Part shown: one piece after another, positions 55,247-64,000 of the stretch
Layout of the letters: every line of letters begins with the position of its first letter
Numbering within the stretch: the stretch's first letter is position 1
Source of the DNA: Methylobacterium sp.
GTDB lineage: Bacteria > Pseudomonadota > Alphaproteobacteria > Rhizobiales > Beijerinckiaceae
DNA length: 64,000 bases
Reading direction: 5' to 3'
NCBI GenBank assembly: GCA_002928875.1
Contig: PERO01000003.1
Span: 186,001-250,000, forward strand
Position numbers and translations under genes: made by a program
Notes under the pieces: generated by a model
The model's database searches: none
What the model saw: the letters and a program-made list of their open reading frames with translations, nothing else
Told to the model about the DNA's origin: nothing

Positions 55247-55448
55247 GCGGCAGCGGCTCGGAAGGGTCCCGGACACAACGCCACGCCAGAGCCGGCGCCG
55301 TCAAGGCGGAGGGGCTTCGGTCCTGCGTCCGGCTGTGGAGCGGGGGGCGACGGAGGGTGCTACAGCCAGCCACAGGACCTTGAGGCAGAGAATGCCCGTC
55401 CGCACCTGCCGTGAAGCTTTCGGCCGGATGACAAATCCGTAAGGGAGA

Positions 55449-55931
55449 TCAGGGCTGTTCGCGCTTCGACAGCAACGCGTCGAGCGCGGCTTTCTCGCTC
55501 TCGGCCAACGGCGTGGCGTCCGGCCCGGCAGCCGCTTCGGAGGGCCGGCCGAACAAGGAGCGCGCGGCGAAGATACCGCCGATCAGCGCGATGGCGGGCA
55601 GGCTCCATAACAGCGCCGTGGATGCGGAAAAAGGCGGGCGCAGCAGCACGAATTCGCCATAGCGTGCCACCAGAAACTGGCGGATCGCGCTGTCGCTGTC
55701 GCCGGCGGAGATGCGCTCGCGCACGAGCCGGCGCAGATCGCGCGCCAGTTCGGCATCGGAATCATCGATGGACTGGTTCTGGCAGACGAGACAGCGCAAT
55801 TCGGCGGAAAGCTTGCGGGCGCGCGCCTCCTGCGCCGGGTCCTTCAATTGCTCGCCGGGCTGCACGGCGAGCGCCGCGCCAGAGAGGACCAGCGAACCGA
55901 AAACCAGGGTCCGGCGCGAGAGAGCGCTCAT
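55449..55931 (-). CDS. ccmH: Cytochrome c maturation protein CcmH (CycL)
   Basis: The 160-residue protein has a signal or anchor helix (about 8-22), the heme-ligation redox pair C47/C50 in LRCLVCQNQSIDDSDA, the three-helix domain, and a second membrane helix (about 104-121). It reduces or resolves apocytochrome disulfides with CcmF in the periplasm. The start overlaps ccmF by four bases. It is the short form, without the TPR domain that E. coli CcmH carries; that part is supplied by CcmI. Confidence 0.95.
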   Translation of the reverse strand: MSALSRRTLVFGSLVLSGAALAVQPGEQLKDPAQEARARKLSAELRCLVCQNQSIDDSDAELARDLRRLVRERISAGDSDSAIRQFLVARYGEFVLLRPPFSASTALLWSLPAIALIGGIFAARSLFGRPSEAAAGPDATPLAESEKAALDALLSKREQP

Positions 55932-57904
55932 TCCGCGGGCTCCAGACGTCTGGGCCGGCGCATCGCGAGGCGGGGTGCGCCAATGCGCAGCCGGCGATCC
56001 GACAGGGACAGCAGCCCACCGAAAGCCATCAGAACCGGCCCGAGCCAGATCAGCGTCACGAACGGCTTCCAGTAGGCACGCAGATCGACATGCGCGCCGT
56101 CCGACGTCTCGCCGATCGCGACATAGACTTCCGAAAGGCCCACGCGATGCCGGCCTACCTCGGAGGTTGGCATCTGCCGCCCGATATAGAGGCGCTTCGC
56201 CGGGCGCAATTCGGCCACCTCGCGGGTGCCGTCATGAACGGTGAACTGCGCCACGGTGGAGGTGTAGTTCGGCCCGGAATAGGGCGAAATGCCGCGCAAG
56301 GTCAGGGTGTATTCCCCGAGCTTCACGCTGTCGCCGGGCTTCATCGACAGGATCGCCTCCTTCTCGAAGGCGGTGAACGCGATGCCGATCACCATGATGC
56401 CCACGCCCGCATGGGCCAGAGCGGTGGCGACGAAGGTGCGCGGCAGTCCCAGCAGCCGCCGGAACGCGCCGGCCGCGCCGCCGCGCATCGCACGTTCGCG
56501 AATTTCATCGAGCGAGGCCAGCAGGATGAAGAGCCCCAGACCGATCGCCAGGATGGCCAGAGCCGGCCCGCGCCCGATCGCATAGGCCGTGGCCAGGGTC
56601 GCAACGAGGCCGATCGCCATCGCGACGCCGGTCCTCTGCACAACGCCCAGCAGGTCGCCGCGTTTCCATGCGAGCCGCTGACCGAAGGGGATCGCCACGA
56701 AAAGCGGCAGCATCAGCGGCACGACCGTGAGGTTGAAGAAGGGCGGGCCGACGGAAATCTTCTGCCCGGTCACGCCTTCCAGAGCCAGCGGGTAGAGCGT
56801 CCCCACCAGCACCGCGAGCGCGGCCACCGCCAGGAACAGGTTGTTCAGCACCAGCGCGCCCTCGCGGCTCACGGGCGCGAAGAGGCCGCCGCTCTCCATC
56901 GCCTTGGCGCGGAACGCAAACAGGGTGAAGGATCCGCCGATGAAGGCGATGAGGATCATGAGGATGAACAGGCCGCGCTCCGGATCGACCGCGAAGGCAT
57001 GCACCGATGTGAGCACGCCCGAACGCACGAGGAAGGTGCCCAGAAGCGAAAGCGAGAAGGTGATGATCGCGAGTAGGATGGTCCAGATCTTCAGCGCCTC
57101 GCGCTTTTCCATCACGATGGCGGAATGCAACAGCGCCGTGCCGGTGAGCCAGGGCATCAGCGAGGCATTCTCCACCGGATCCCAGAACCAGTAGCCGCCC
57201 CAGCCCAGCTCGTAATAGGCCCAGTAGGACCCCATCGCGATGCCGAGGGTCAGCGTGATCCACGCCACGAGGTTCCACGGCCGGATCATGCGCGCAAAGG
57301 CGGCATCGATGCGCCCGACAATGAGCGCGCCGGCGGCGAACGAGAACACGATCGAATAGCCGACATAGCCCAGATAGAGCAGCGGCGGATGGATCGCGAG
57401 ACCGGGGTCCTGCAGGATCGGGTTCAGGTCGCGGCCCTCGAACGGCGCTTGCCCGAGCCGCAGGAACGGGTTCGAGGCGAACAGCACGAAAGCGAGAAAC
57501 GCCGCCGCGATCATGGCCTGCACGGCGAGCGTGGCACCGAGAATATCGCTCGGCAACCGGCGCGAGAACACGGCCACGCCCGCGCCGAACAGCGCCAGAA
57601 TCAGCACCCACAGCAGCATCGAACCCTCGTGGTTGCCCCAGACGCCGCTCCACTTGTAGATCAGCGGCTTCAGCGTGTGCGAGTTCTCGTAGACGTTCGA
57701 CACGGAGAAATCGGAAACGAGATAGGCATAGGTCAGCGCTGCGAAAGACAGCGAAATCAGCAGCAACTGCGCCACGGCCGCCTGCGGCCCCAGCGCCACC
57801 AGCACATCATCGCGCTTCAGGGCACCCCAGAGCGGAACAATCGCCTGAAAGAGGCTCAGGACCAGAGCCAGAGCCAGTGCGTAATGGCCGATCTCGACAA
57901 TCAT
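55928..57904 (-). CDS. ccmF: Cytochrome c heme lyase subunit CcmF (CycK)
   Basis: The 658-residue integral membrane protein has about 14 helices. The WWD domain is present (GSYWAYYELGWGGYWFWDP, then NASLMPWL), along with the conserved HEGSMLLWV and H residues for heme. It ligates heme delivered by holo-CcmE to apocytochrome c. It starts ten bases after ccmE and overlaps ccmH. Downstream ccmG (thiol reductase) and ccmABCD are not in this window. Confidence 0.97.
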   Translation of the reverse strand: MIVEIGHYALALALVLSLFQAIVPLWGALKRDDVLVALGPQAAVAQLLLISLSFAALTYAYLVSDFSVSNVYENSHTLKPLIYKWSGVWGNHEGSMLLWVLILALFGAGVAVFSRRLPSDILGATLAVQAMIAAAFLAFVLFASNPFLRLGQAPFEGRDLNPILQDPGLAIHPPLLYLGYVGYSIVFSFAAGALIVGRIDAAFARMIRPWNLVAWITLTLGIAMGSYWAYYELGWGGYWFWDPVENASLMPWLTGTALLHSAIVMEKREALKIWTILLAIITFSLSLLGTFLVRSGVLTSVHAFAVDPERGLFILMILIAFIGGSFTLFAFRAKAMESGGLFAPVSREGALVLNNLFLAVAALAVLVGTLYPLALEGVTGQKISVGPPFFNLTVVPLMLPLFVAIPFGQRLAWKRGDLLGVVQRTGVAMAIGLVATLATAYAIGRGPALAILAIGLGLFILLASLDEIRERAMRGGAAGAFRRLLGLPRTFVATALAHAGVGIMVIGIAFTAFEKEAILSMKPGDSVKLGEYTLTLRGISPYSGPNYTSTVAQFTVHDGTREVAELRPAKRLYIGRQMPTSEVGRHRVGLSEVYVAIGETSDGAHVDLRAYWKPFVTLIWLGPVLMAFGGLLSLSDRRLRIGAPRLAMRRPRRLEPAE

Positions 57905-57914
57905 GTTGCCCTGC

Positions 57915-58373
57915 TCATGGTTTGGGAGGTCCGTCGGTCTTGCCCGGCTGCCAGTGCCCCTGCTTCTTCAAGGCGTCGGCCACCTCGCGCGGCATGTAGT
58001 TTTCGTCATGCCGCGCCAGCACCGTGGATGCCGTGAAGGCACCCGAAGCGTCAAGGCGGCCTTCTGCCACGACCCCCTGCCCTTCCCGGAACAGGTCCGG
58101 CAGCAGGCCCTGATAGGTGACGGCGACGGTGTTGGGCCCATCCGTCACGCGAAAGCGCACCATCTGGTTCGGTTCGCGCTGCACGCTGCCCTGCTCCACC
58201 AACCCGCCGAGGCGGAAGGCTTCGCCCGTTCTGACCTTTCCGGCCAGCACTTCCGTCGGCGAACGGAAGAACACGATCTGGTCACGCAATCCGGTGAGGA
58301 TCAAGGCCAGCGCCGAGACCAGCACCAGGCCAAAGCCCCCGAGGATCATCAGCCGTTTCTGCTTGCGGGTCAT
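57915..58373 (-). CDS. ccmE: Heme chaperone CcmE (CycJ)
   Basis: The 152-residue protein has an N-terminal membrane anchor (about 7-27), an OB-fold beta barrel with [12 protein letters not shown], and the heme-binding motif L-A-R-H122-D-E-N-Y126-M-P, with covalent attachment through His122. ATG 58373 gives the usual MTRKQKR start; the open frame upstream overlaps ccmI in another frame and is not used. In an operon with ccmI, 28 bases upstream. Confidence 0.96.
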   Translation of the reverse strand: MTRKQKRLMILGGFGLVLVSALALILTGLRDQIVFFRSPTEVLAGKVRTGEAFRLGGLVEQGSVQREPNQMVRFRVTDGPNTVAVTYQGLLPDLFREGQGVVAEGRLDASGAFTASTVLARHDENYMPREVADALKKQGHWQPGKTDGPPKP

Positions 58374-58401
58374 GGGATAATCCGGAAAGCGGTGTGGCGG
58401 G

Positions 58402-59523
58402 TCATGGTGCCGCCTTGAGATCGAGCGCGCTGGCGAGCCGGTCCAGTTCGGCCCGGGCCTTGTCACCCAGCGCCTTGCGGGCTTCGGCGAGCGCCACGGC
58501 CGCCTTGTCGCGCTGGTTCAGCACCACGCGCGCCTGAATGAGCCGCTGCCATTCCTCAAAACTGCCACCCTGCGTCGACAGCCGGGCTGCCAGCCCATCC
58601 ACCATGCCTTCGATGGCGCGCGCCCGCTCATCCGGCGGCAGGGCGGACAATGCGCGCGCGGCCTCGTCCTGCGGGCTTGAGGCAGCGCGCGGCGGGGCCT
58701 TTCCTTCGGCGCGGAACCGGTCCAGCTCCGCCTCGACCCGCATCTTCCCCGCCCCCTCGGGCAGGGACGCCGAGAGTTCGCCCAGCATGCGCACCGCGCC
58801 GGGCACGTCGCCATCCTGCTCGGTCGCGAGCGCAAGGTAAAAGCGCGCCTTCGCAAAGCCGGGATCGAGGGCGACGGCCTTCCGGAAGGCTTCCTTCGCT
58901 TCGGCGCTCACGATTCCGTTCTGCGCGGCGGTCAGCGCCTCGCCGAGATTGGCGAGGTGATCCGCTGTCTCGCCCGAAATCGCCATCACCCGGCGATAGG
59001 CGAAAGCGGCGTCCTGGAACCGCCCGAGCCGCATATAGGCCGGCGCGATCACCTCGAAACCGCGTGCATCGTTCGGGTTGCGCGCGAGATGGAGTTCGAT
59101 GCGCTGCAGGGCCTGGTGCATTTCGGCATCGCCCCCGGGCGCGATCCGGGCTGCGATCGGCTGATCAGGCAAGGAGGGCGAACCGGCGCGCAGGTAGAGC
59201 GGAATGGCAAGGAGCGGCAGGAACACCAGCAGCAGCAGGGCCGCAACTTTCCGCGGGCGGAGATCAGCGGCACGGCCATCGCCTGCCTTCTGCTGACGCT
59301 CGATCGCCAGCAGGCGCCGGGCCTGCTCGGCTTCCGAGGCCGCCCGTTCGCTCTCGGAAATCAGCCCGGCCGCCATCTGGCGGTCAAGCTCCTGCCGGCG
59401 CGCCTCGTAGAACCCGATCGCGTGATCGAGGCTCGACCGGCTCCGCGGCGGACGGAGCAGGGGACGCAGGGCAAAGGCCGCCGCGCCGAAGGTCAGAACC
59501 ACAATACCAATCCAGAGTGTCAT
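58402..59523 (-). CDS. ccmI: Cytochrome c maturation protein CcmI (CycH)
   Basis: The 373-residue protein has two N-terminal membrane helices (about 1-20 and 92-112) joined by a cytoplasmic loop with a leucine-zipper-like helix ([18 protein letters not shown]), then a periplasmic TPR domain (about 130-250, e.g. [24 protein letters not shown]) that holds apocytochrome c. The C-terminal domain is about 120 residues. It is the first gene of ccmIEFH, starting 109 bases after feuQ, so a promoter may lie in 59524-59632. Confidence 0.95.
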   Translation of the reverse strand: MTLWIGIVVLTFGAAAFALRPLLRPPRSRSSLDHAIGFYEARRQELDRQMAAGLISESERAASEAEQARRLLAIERQQKAGDGRAADLRPRKVAALLLLVFLPLLAIPLYLRAGSPSLPDQPIAARIAPGGDAEMHQALQRIELHLARNPNDARGFEVIAPAYMRLGRFQDAAFAYRRVMAISGETADHLANLGEALTAAQNGIVSAEAKEAFRKAVALDPGFAKARFYLALATEQDGDVPGAVRMLGELSASLPEGAGKMRVEAELDRFRAEGKAPPRAASSPQDEAARALSALPPDERARAIEGMVDGLAARLSTQGGSFEEWQRLIQARVVLNQRDKAAVALAEARKALGDKARAELDRLASALDLKAAP

Positions 59524-59632
59524 CGTGCCGCTGATCTAGGCCGCAATCCGGGCCAATCCATGACATGGCGCAATTGCCCTGCCGCTTGTGGCGTTCTTGC
59601 TACAGAGCCGAGGGGCACGATGCAATGCGGCG

Positions 59633-61036
59633 TCATAGGGCGGGAAGTGTCAGGCGTGCACGCACGCCGCCGAGGGGCGAATCCTCCAGCGCGAAGGATC
59701 CGCCGTAAAGCCCCGCGAGATCCACGACGATCGACAGCCCGAGCCCCGAGCCCGGCTTCGTCTCGTCGAGCCGCCGCCCGCGCTTCGTGGCCTCGATCCG
59801 CTTTTCTTCCGGAAGCCCCGGCCCGTCATCATCCACGAAGAGATGAAGCTGTGCCGGCGCATGTTCGGAATGCGGCGCGGAATACAGGCTGATCCGCACC
59901 TGGCTCGTGGCCCATTTGCCGGCATTGTCGATGAGATTGCCGACCATCTCCTCAAGGTCCTGCTTCTCGCCCCGAAAGCGCAGCGGCATTTCGACCGCCA
60001 GCGTGAAGCGGATGTCCCGATCGCGATAGATCTTCTCGAAGGTCCGCGTGAAGGCGACAAGAACCGGCTCGACTTCCGTGATGTTGCCGATCGCGGCCGC
60101 CCGCGCCGCCGCCCGCGCGCGATCCAGATAGTACTGCACCTGATCGCGCATGATCGCCGATTGCTCGCGGATCTTCTCGCCGAGCGGCCCGGAATCGGCG
60201 CTGGCCTCGTTCAGCAAGACCGAGAGCGGCGTCTTCAGGGCATGGGCGAGATTGCCAACCTGCGCGCGTGCCCGGCTCACGATCTCGCGGTTCATGTCGA
60301 GAAGCTGGTTCAGTTCGCCGGCGAGCGGCGCCACTTCCACCGGAAATTCACCCTCGACCCGCTCGCGCTCGCCATTGCGGACCTGCGACAGCGATTGGCT
60401 GAGTTCGCGCAAGGGCCGCAGGCCATAACGCACCTGCACATAGGCCGAAACGCCCAGCGCCAATCCCAGCAGGGTCAGCAGGGTCAGCAAGGCGAAATCG
60501 AAGCGACGGCGCTCGTCCACGATCTCCTCGGCATTGCCGGCGACGGAAATCAGGAAGCGGTTCTGCTCGCCGAGATCGATCTCCTGCTCGACGATCCGGA
60601 TCCGCCGCCCTTCCGGTCCCGCGCGATAGCCGTCGCGAAAGTCGCCGCGGGACGAGGGAAAGCCCGGCTCCACCAGAGGCGGCAGGCGCTGGTTGAAGAG
60701 GGAACGGGAGGTGCGCAGGATCGCAGCCGTGTTGCTCTCGGTGTCGATCCGCATGATCTGCCAGTACCAGCCGGAGAGCGGGATCTGGAATTGCGGCTCG
60801 CCCAGATTGCCGGGCTCGACGTTGTTTCCGTCGGTGAGTGCCGCGACATCCGCCACCAGCACCTTGAGATAGAGCTTCAGGCGCTCGTCGAAAGCCGCCT
60901 CCACCGAACGGCGGTTGATCGCCGACAGGATCGTGCCGGTCGAGACCAGCACGAGAGCGGACAACAGGATGGCAGTGAGGAACAGGCGCCCGGCCAGCGA
61001 TCGGGGGTCGGTCGGGCCGGGAAGCGTGAGGCGCAT
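59633..61036 (-). CDS. feuQ: Sensor histidine kinase FeuQ-like
   Basis: The 467-residue kinase has two membrane helices (about 18-39 and 181-201) around a periplasmic domain of about 140 residues, HAMP, a HisKA-like region with H265 in NLAHALKTPLSVL, and HATPase motifs NLIDNAGKWA, DDGPGLPEEKR and GSGLGLSIV. The A-H-A-L-K-T-P variant and the neighbourhood (RR just upstream, cycHJKL downstream) point to FeuQ, known in Rhizobium, Sinorhizobium and Brucella for envelope, cyclic glucan or iron-related control. Function here is by homology only. Confidence 0.87.
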   Translation of the reverse strand: MRLTLPGPTDPRSLAGRLFLTAILLSALVLVSTGTILSAINRRSVEAAFDERLKLYLKVLVADVAALTDGNNVEPGNLGEPQFQIPLSGWYWQIMRIDTESNTAAILRTSRSLFNQRLPPLVEPGFPSSRGDFRDGYRAGPEGRRIRIVEQEIDLGEQNRFLISVAGNAEEIVDERRRFDFALLTLLTLLGLALGVSAYVQVRYGLRPLRELSQSLSQVRNGERERVEGEFPVEVAPLAGELNQLLDMNREIVSRARAQVGNLAHALKTPLSVLLNEASADSGPLGEKIREQSAIMRDQVQYYLDRARAAARAAAIGNITEVEPVLVAFTRTFEKIYRDRDIRFTLAVEMPLRFRGEKQDLEEMVGNLIDNAGKWATSQVRISLYSAPHSEHAPAQLHLFVDDDGPGLPEEKRIEATKRGRRLDETKPGSGLGLSIVVDLAGLYGGSFALEDSPLGGVRARLTLPAL

Positions 61037-61040
61037 GGCG

Positions 61041-61724
61041 TCACTTCGTTTTCGGTGCCGGTGCGCCCGGCGCCTGCGCGATATAGCCGAGGCCGCGCAC
61101 GGTTTCGATCACATCGACGCCGAGCTTCTTGCGTAGCCGCCCGATGAACACTTCGATCGTGTTGGAATCGCGGTCGAAATCCTGGTCATAGAGATGTTCC
61201 ACCAATTCGGTGCGGGAGACGACTCGCCCCTGATGGTGCATCAGATAGGCGAGCAGCCGGTATTCATGGCTCGTCAGGCGGATGGGGTTGCCGTCCACCA
61301 GCACGCGGCTCGAGCGGGTATCGAGGATCACCGGCCCGCAGGAGAGTTCGCTCGTCGCGTGGCCGGCCGCGCGGCGCAGCAGCGCGCGCAGGCGCGCCAG
61401 CACCTCTTCCATGTGGAAGGGTTTCGTCACGTAATCATCGGCACCGGCATCGAAGCCCTGGACCTTCTCGCTCCAGCGGTCGCGCGCGGTGAGGATCAGC
61501 ACCGGCATCTTGCGCCCCTCGCGACGCCATTTCTCGAGCACGCGAATGCCATCCATCTTCGGCAGGCCCATATCGAGGATCACGCCGTCATAGGGCTCGG
61601 TATCGCCGAGAAAATGCCCCTCCTCACCATCGAAGGCCGTGTCGACCGCGTAACCGGCATGTTCGAGCGCGGCGGTAAGCTGGCGGTTGAGGTCGCGATC
61701 GTCCTCGATCACAAGCAGGCGCAT
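61041..61724 (-). CDS. feuP: OmpR-type response regulator FeuP-like
   Basis: The 227-residue regulator has a receiver with D8/D9, phospho-acceptor D51 (ILDMGLP) and K in YVTKPFHMEE, and a winged-helix domain with the transactivation loop and TVRGLGYIAQ. It is four bases upstream of the kinase gene and shares its operon. The FeuP name rests on pairing and on the position before the cytochrome c maturation genes. Confidence 0.88.
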   Translation of the reverse strand: MRLLVIEDDRDLNRQLTAALEHAGYAVDTAFDGEEGHFLGDTEPYDGVILDMGLPKMDGIRVLEKWRREGRKMPVLILTARDRWSEKVQGFDAGADDYVTKPFHMEEVLARLRALLRRAAGHATSELSCGPVILDTRSSRVLVDGNPIRLTSHEYRLLAYLMHHQGRVVSRTELVEHLYDQDFDRDSNTIEVFIGRLRKKLGVDVIETVRGLGYIAQAPGAPAPKTK

Positions 61725-61846
61725 TCGAATTCACTCCTGGGGCGGGCGGCATGGGGCAGACGGGCATAGCCTGCCCTTCCCGCGACTCATACACCGCTTT
61801 GGGAGGATTTCGAGGCGCCATGGCGCCTGTTCACCGGGATTTCCCG

Positions 61847-62053
61847 TCAGATCAGGCGCTTGGTCGCGATCACCCGGAACACGGTCGACGCGACGAAGCT
61901 GCCGGCGGCCACGAGTTCGAGCAGGCGATCGGTCAGCAGGCCCTGATCGAGACCGGCGGTCTGGAAACCCATCAGGGACAACGCGATGCAGCCGAAACCG
62001 ACCACGTTGGCCCAGATGGTGCGGCTCTGCAGAAGCGCTTTCGTGTCGAACAT
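61847..62053 (-). CDS. Holin-like small protein from an internal in-frame start (alternative product)
   Basis: Inside the muramidase gene, ATG 62053 (residue 188) is preceded by AAGGAG with a 6-base spacer, the best Shine-Dalgarno sequence around. It would yield a separate 68-residue protein (MFDTKALL...) with two membrane helices and a basic C-terminus (ATKRLI), as expected of a small holin. Both products may exist. In some phages the two are separate genes, so an upstream fusion by loss of a stop is also possible. Confidence 0.55.
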   Translation of the reverse strand: MFDTKALLQSRTIWANVVGFGCIALSLMGFQTAGLDQGLLTDRLLELVAAGSFVASTVFRVIATKRLI

Positions 62054-62614
62054 CGATTTCTCCTTGGGGTTGGTCGTCCCGGAGGGACGCTGCGAGGAAG
62101 AGCCGGCGAGCGCGAGGCTCGCCTGCTCGATGGCGGCGACGCGCCGTTCCCAGCCGCGCCCGAAGACCGGAAAGGTCGGCAATTGCCGCAGGAAGCGAAG
62201 GCGGGCCGCGCAAAGCGCCTCGATCAGGCGCGGGATGTCGGCGGCCTCGATGGCAGCACGCGAGACCGGACCGATCCGGCCGTCGACCGCCACGGCCACG
62301 AGGCCCTGAATGGTGCGGATGGCGCGCTGGGGCCCGGAATTCACCGCATAATCGAAAGCCGCGAGATCGAGCCCCGAGGGCAGGTCGTCTCCGGCGACCG
62401 CGTTCCAGTAGCGCGCGCGGTAGATCGCGGCGACCTCCTCGCGCGAGAGCGCGCGCAATTCGGCGATGCTGATGGGCCGGCCCCGCCAGGCCTCGAGTGT
62501 CTTCTGCGTGATGCCCATCATCGTGGCACCGCCGGGATCGCGGGGGTGATCCGCAAATCCCCCCTCATGCTCCAGCACCCGCGCCAGCGCGCGCTCGAAA
62601 TTGGCAGCAGCCAT
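61847..62614 (-). CDS. GH108 N-acetylmuramidase with C-terminal holin-like membrane domain
   Basis: The 255-residue protein has a GH108 domain at residues 1-85 with the catalytic glutamate E17 in HEGGFADHPRDPGG, followed by ATMMGITQKTLEAW, and a PG-binding-3 domain (about 85-170, AVAVDGRIGPVS). After a Ser/Lys linker, residues 188-255 contain two hydrophobic helices. These are the endolysin and, probably, the holin parts of a phage-type lysis unit. CCGGAGG precedes ATG 62614. The 3' end of a GTA baseplate gene is 22 bases upstream, so it may be the lysis gene of that cluster or a TtsA-like secretion muramidase. Confidence 0.85.
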   Translation of the reverse strand: MAAANFERALARVLEHEGGFADHPRDPGGATMMGITQKTLEAWRGRPISIAELRALSREEVAAIYRARYWNAVAGDDLPSGLDLAAFDYAVNSGPQRAIRTIQGLVAVAVDGRIGPVSRAAIEAADIPRLIEALCAARLRFLRQLPTFPVFGRGWERRVAAIEQASLALAGSSSQRPSGTTNPKEKSMFDTKALLQSRTIWANVVGFGCIALSLMGFQTAGLDQGLLTDRLLELVAAGSFVASTVFRVIATKRLI

Positions 62615-62636
62615 GATCGCCTCCGGAAAATGGAAT

Positions 62637-64000
62637 TCAGAGAACGGGCAGCGTCGCATCCAGCGCATCGCCTACCCCGACCCGCAGCGACACCTGTGCG
62701 ATGGACACGGTGATGACGCCCTGCGGACCACCGAAATCCGCGATCTCATCGGCCTCGGGGTAGAGATAGTCAGGCGTCGCCACCGTGACGCGCCGCTTGA
62801 CCGTAGCGCCGGCGCGGATCTCGATCCGATATTCCTCGCGCTCCTCGCCGAGCGGCACCTCGTAGAGGTCCCAGTTGTCGCCGCCGAACCGCGTGCGGCG
62901 CAGGAAGCGAATCCGGATGCCGCCCGCCTCGCGCCGCGCCTTCGCATGAACCGGCGCGAGAGGACGATAGGCGATGCCGGTGACGGACCGGCTGACATGG
63001 GCGGTTGCAGCATCGGCAACATCGCGGCCGGCGGGAACCACGGCGATATCCACGCTCTGGCCCACCTGCTCCGCCGACAGCCCGAGATCGATGACGGCAT
63101 CGTCGAGCACTAGAAGCGTCGAGCCGGCGGGGAGCGTGCGGCTGGCCGCCCGTTCCGAGAGCCCGATGCCGCGCAGGAAGCCGGAAAGCCGGTAACGCCG
63201 GTCGCCGATGAGCTGAGCATCGCGAAACAGCACGATTTCGATGGTCTCTTCAGGCCCGATCAGAGCCAGCGCATTGCCGCTGGCGAGCACCGACGCAGCA
63301 TCAAGGCTCGCCAGCGCCCCGCCCACCAACGCCACCTCGCAGGTCGCCTGTCGATCCCATCGCCAGAGCGGGCCGGGCGGCAGGGCGGTCAGCAGCGTGC
63401 CGAAACGCGCGGGCAGAACCGCTTCGCCCAAAACCGCGCCGCCCTGATCGGTCCGAAGCAGCGCATAGGGACCGCGCCAGGGGTCGGCGCGAACAGCAAG
63501 CTGCAAGGGCCCAGTGCTGCCGGACCGCTGCAACGGGAGTTCGATCAGCCGCGCATAGGCGGCACCGGGCAGAGCGGGAGCCAGCGGATTTTCATCCGCA
63601 TCGTCCTCGATCGGCGCGAAACCCAGCGTCTCCGGATCATGCGACACCGCCTCGCACAGTCGCTCACGCTGATCCGTGATCCGCGTGAGACGCACGAGCC
63701 GCGCGCCGGCACCGGTCTCCACCTGCACCAGATCCCCAACCTCCAGGGCCCGCGCACTCGGCGGCAGGGCGAAGCGGAAGGTCTCGCGCGCCGCCCATGC
63801 CTCGGAGAGCCGCTGCTCGGCGAGGCGACGGGCTCTGCCCTTCGGCACGATCATCGCGCCATCCTCGCTGACCTCGCGCTGCGCGAGACTGCCGTCGCGC
63901 CGTGCCTCGACGACCGTCTTGCGGAACTCCCGGTCGGGATCGATGAAACCGAACCGGAAGCTGCGCGGCAGGTCCCGTTCCTCCCGGCGCGACACTTCGA
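62637..64000 (-). CDS. GTA baseplate multidomain protein (gp15, 'megatron'), C-terminal part, 5' end outside window
   Basis: The visible 454 residues are the C-terminal half of the alphaproteobacterial GTA tail hub/host-specificity protein. Recognisable parts are VGDLVQVE near the start, the fibronectin-like region with LPAGSTLLVLDDAV, RSVTGIAYRPLAPVHAKARR, and the final block IRFLRRTRFGGDNWDLYEVPLGEEREEY...RRVTVATPDYLYPEADEIADFGGPQG. The frame is open to the window edge. The remaining GTA genes should lie on the minus strand beyond 64000. It is the last structural gene of known GTA clusters, which fits the position of the muramidase after it. Confidence 0.86.
   Translation of the reverse strand, partial: EVSRREERDLPRSFRFGFIDPDREFRKTVVEARRDGSLAQREVSEDGAMIVPKGRARRLAEQRLSEAWAARETFRFALPPSARALEVGDLVQVETGAGARLVRLTRITDQRERLCEAVSHDPETLGFAPIEDDADENPLAPALPGAAYARLIELPLQRSGSTGPLQLAVRADPWRGPYALLRTDQGGAVLGEAVLPARFGTLLTALPPGPLWRWDRQATCEVALVGGALASLDAASVLASGNALALIGPEETIEIVLFRDAQLIGDRRYRLSGFLRGIGLSERAASRTLPAGSTLLVLDDAVIDLGLSAEQVGQSVDIAVVPAGRDVADAATAHVSRSVTGIAYRPLAPVHAKARREAGGIRIRFLRRTRFGGDNWDLYEVPLGEEREEYRIEIRAGATVKRRVTVATPDYLYPEADEIADFGGPQGVITVSIAQVSLRVGVGDALDATLPVL

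Overview
The window looks like chromosomal DNA of a high-GC alphaproteobacterium, most likely of the order Hyphomicrobiales (Rhizobiales). The basis is the G+C-rich sequence with matching codon use, a TakP-type 2-oxoacid TRAP system, PleC/DivJ-like kinases, the end of an alphaproteobacterial gene-transfer-agent (GTA) cluster, and a minus-strand block feuP-feuQ-ccmI-ccmE-ccmF-ccmH-RR-HK-glnE that resembles a gene order known from Brucella and rhizobia. No species is claimed. I see no insertion sequence, CRISPR array, rRNA operon or plasmid function.

Layout. 1-5.3 kb: C-terminal part of a bacterial alpha-2-macroglobulin followed two bases later by pbpC, then a tRNA-Val(CAC) on the minus strand. 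5.7-11 kb: an L,D-transpeptidase, a DUF971 protein, moaA, a soluble chemoreceptor with a PilZ domain, and an EamA exporter. 11.2-16.7 kb: a TakPQM-like TRAP transporter whose genes are split around a chromosomal AAC(3)-I-like acetyltransferase, then an Mrp/ApbC ATPase. 16.9-20.1 kb: an amino-acid ABC transporter without a local ATPase, and a beta-hydroxyacid dehydrogenase. 20.2-23 kb: a large exported caspase-fold protein that lacks both catalytic residues and carries a proline-rich tail. 23.1-30.2 kb: small secreted protein, GST, SNase, histidine kinase, divergent cobT/cobS, a 90-residue membrane protein, a hotdog thioesterase and dusA. 30.3-32.5 kb: ALDH and SDR pair. 32.5-39.8 kb: a minus-strand run of dipeptide-type ABC transporter genes with an M20 peptidase and a TauE/SafE protein. 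40.3-43.5 kb: a divergent tctBAC transporter. 43.6-50.2 kb: MFS transporter, pepN and a PleC-like PAS kinase. 50.2-61.7 kb: the glnE/two-component/cytochrome c maturation/feuPQ block. 61.8-64 kb: a GH108 muramidase with a holin-like tail and the 3' part of the GTA baseplate gene.

Functionally this is mostly core housekeeping (cell wall, cofactors, cytochrome c maturation, nitrogen control) interleaved with many solute uptake systems (TRAP, TTT, two ABC systems), as in a heterotroph that scavenges organic acids, amino acids and peptides. The least ordinary elements are the pseudo-caspase, the AAC(3)-I homologue, the MCP-PilZ receptor, the muramidase/holin gene with an internal in-frame ribosome binding site, and the AT-rich intergenic region at about 40 kb carrying four ATATCT hexamers between divergent transport operons. 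None of these proves a new system. They are the best places to look.
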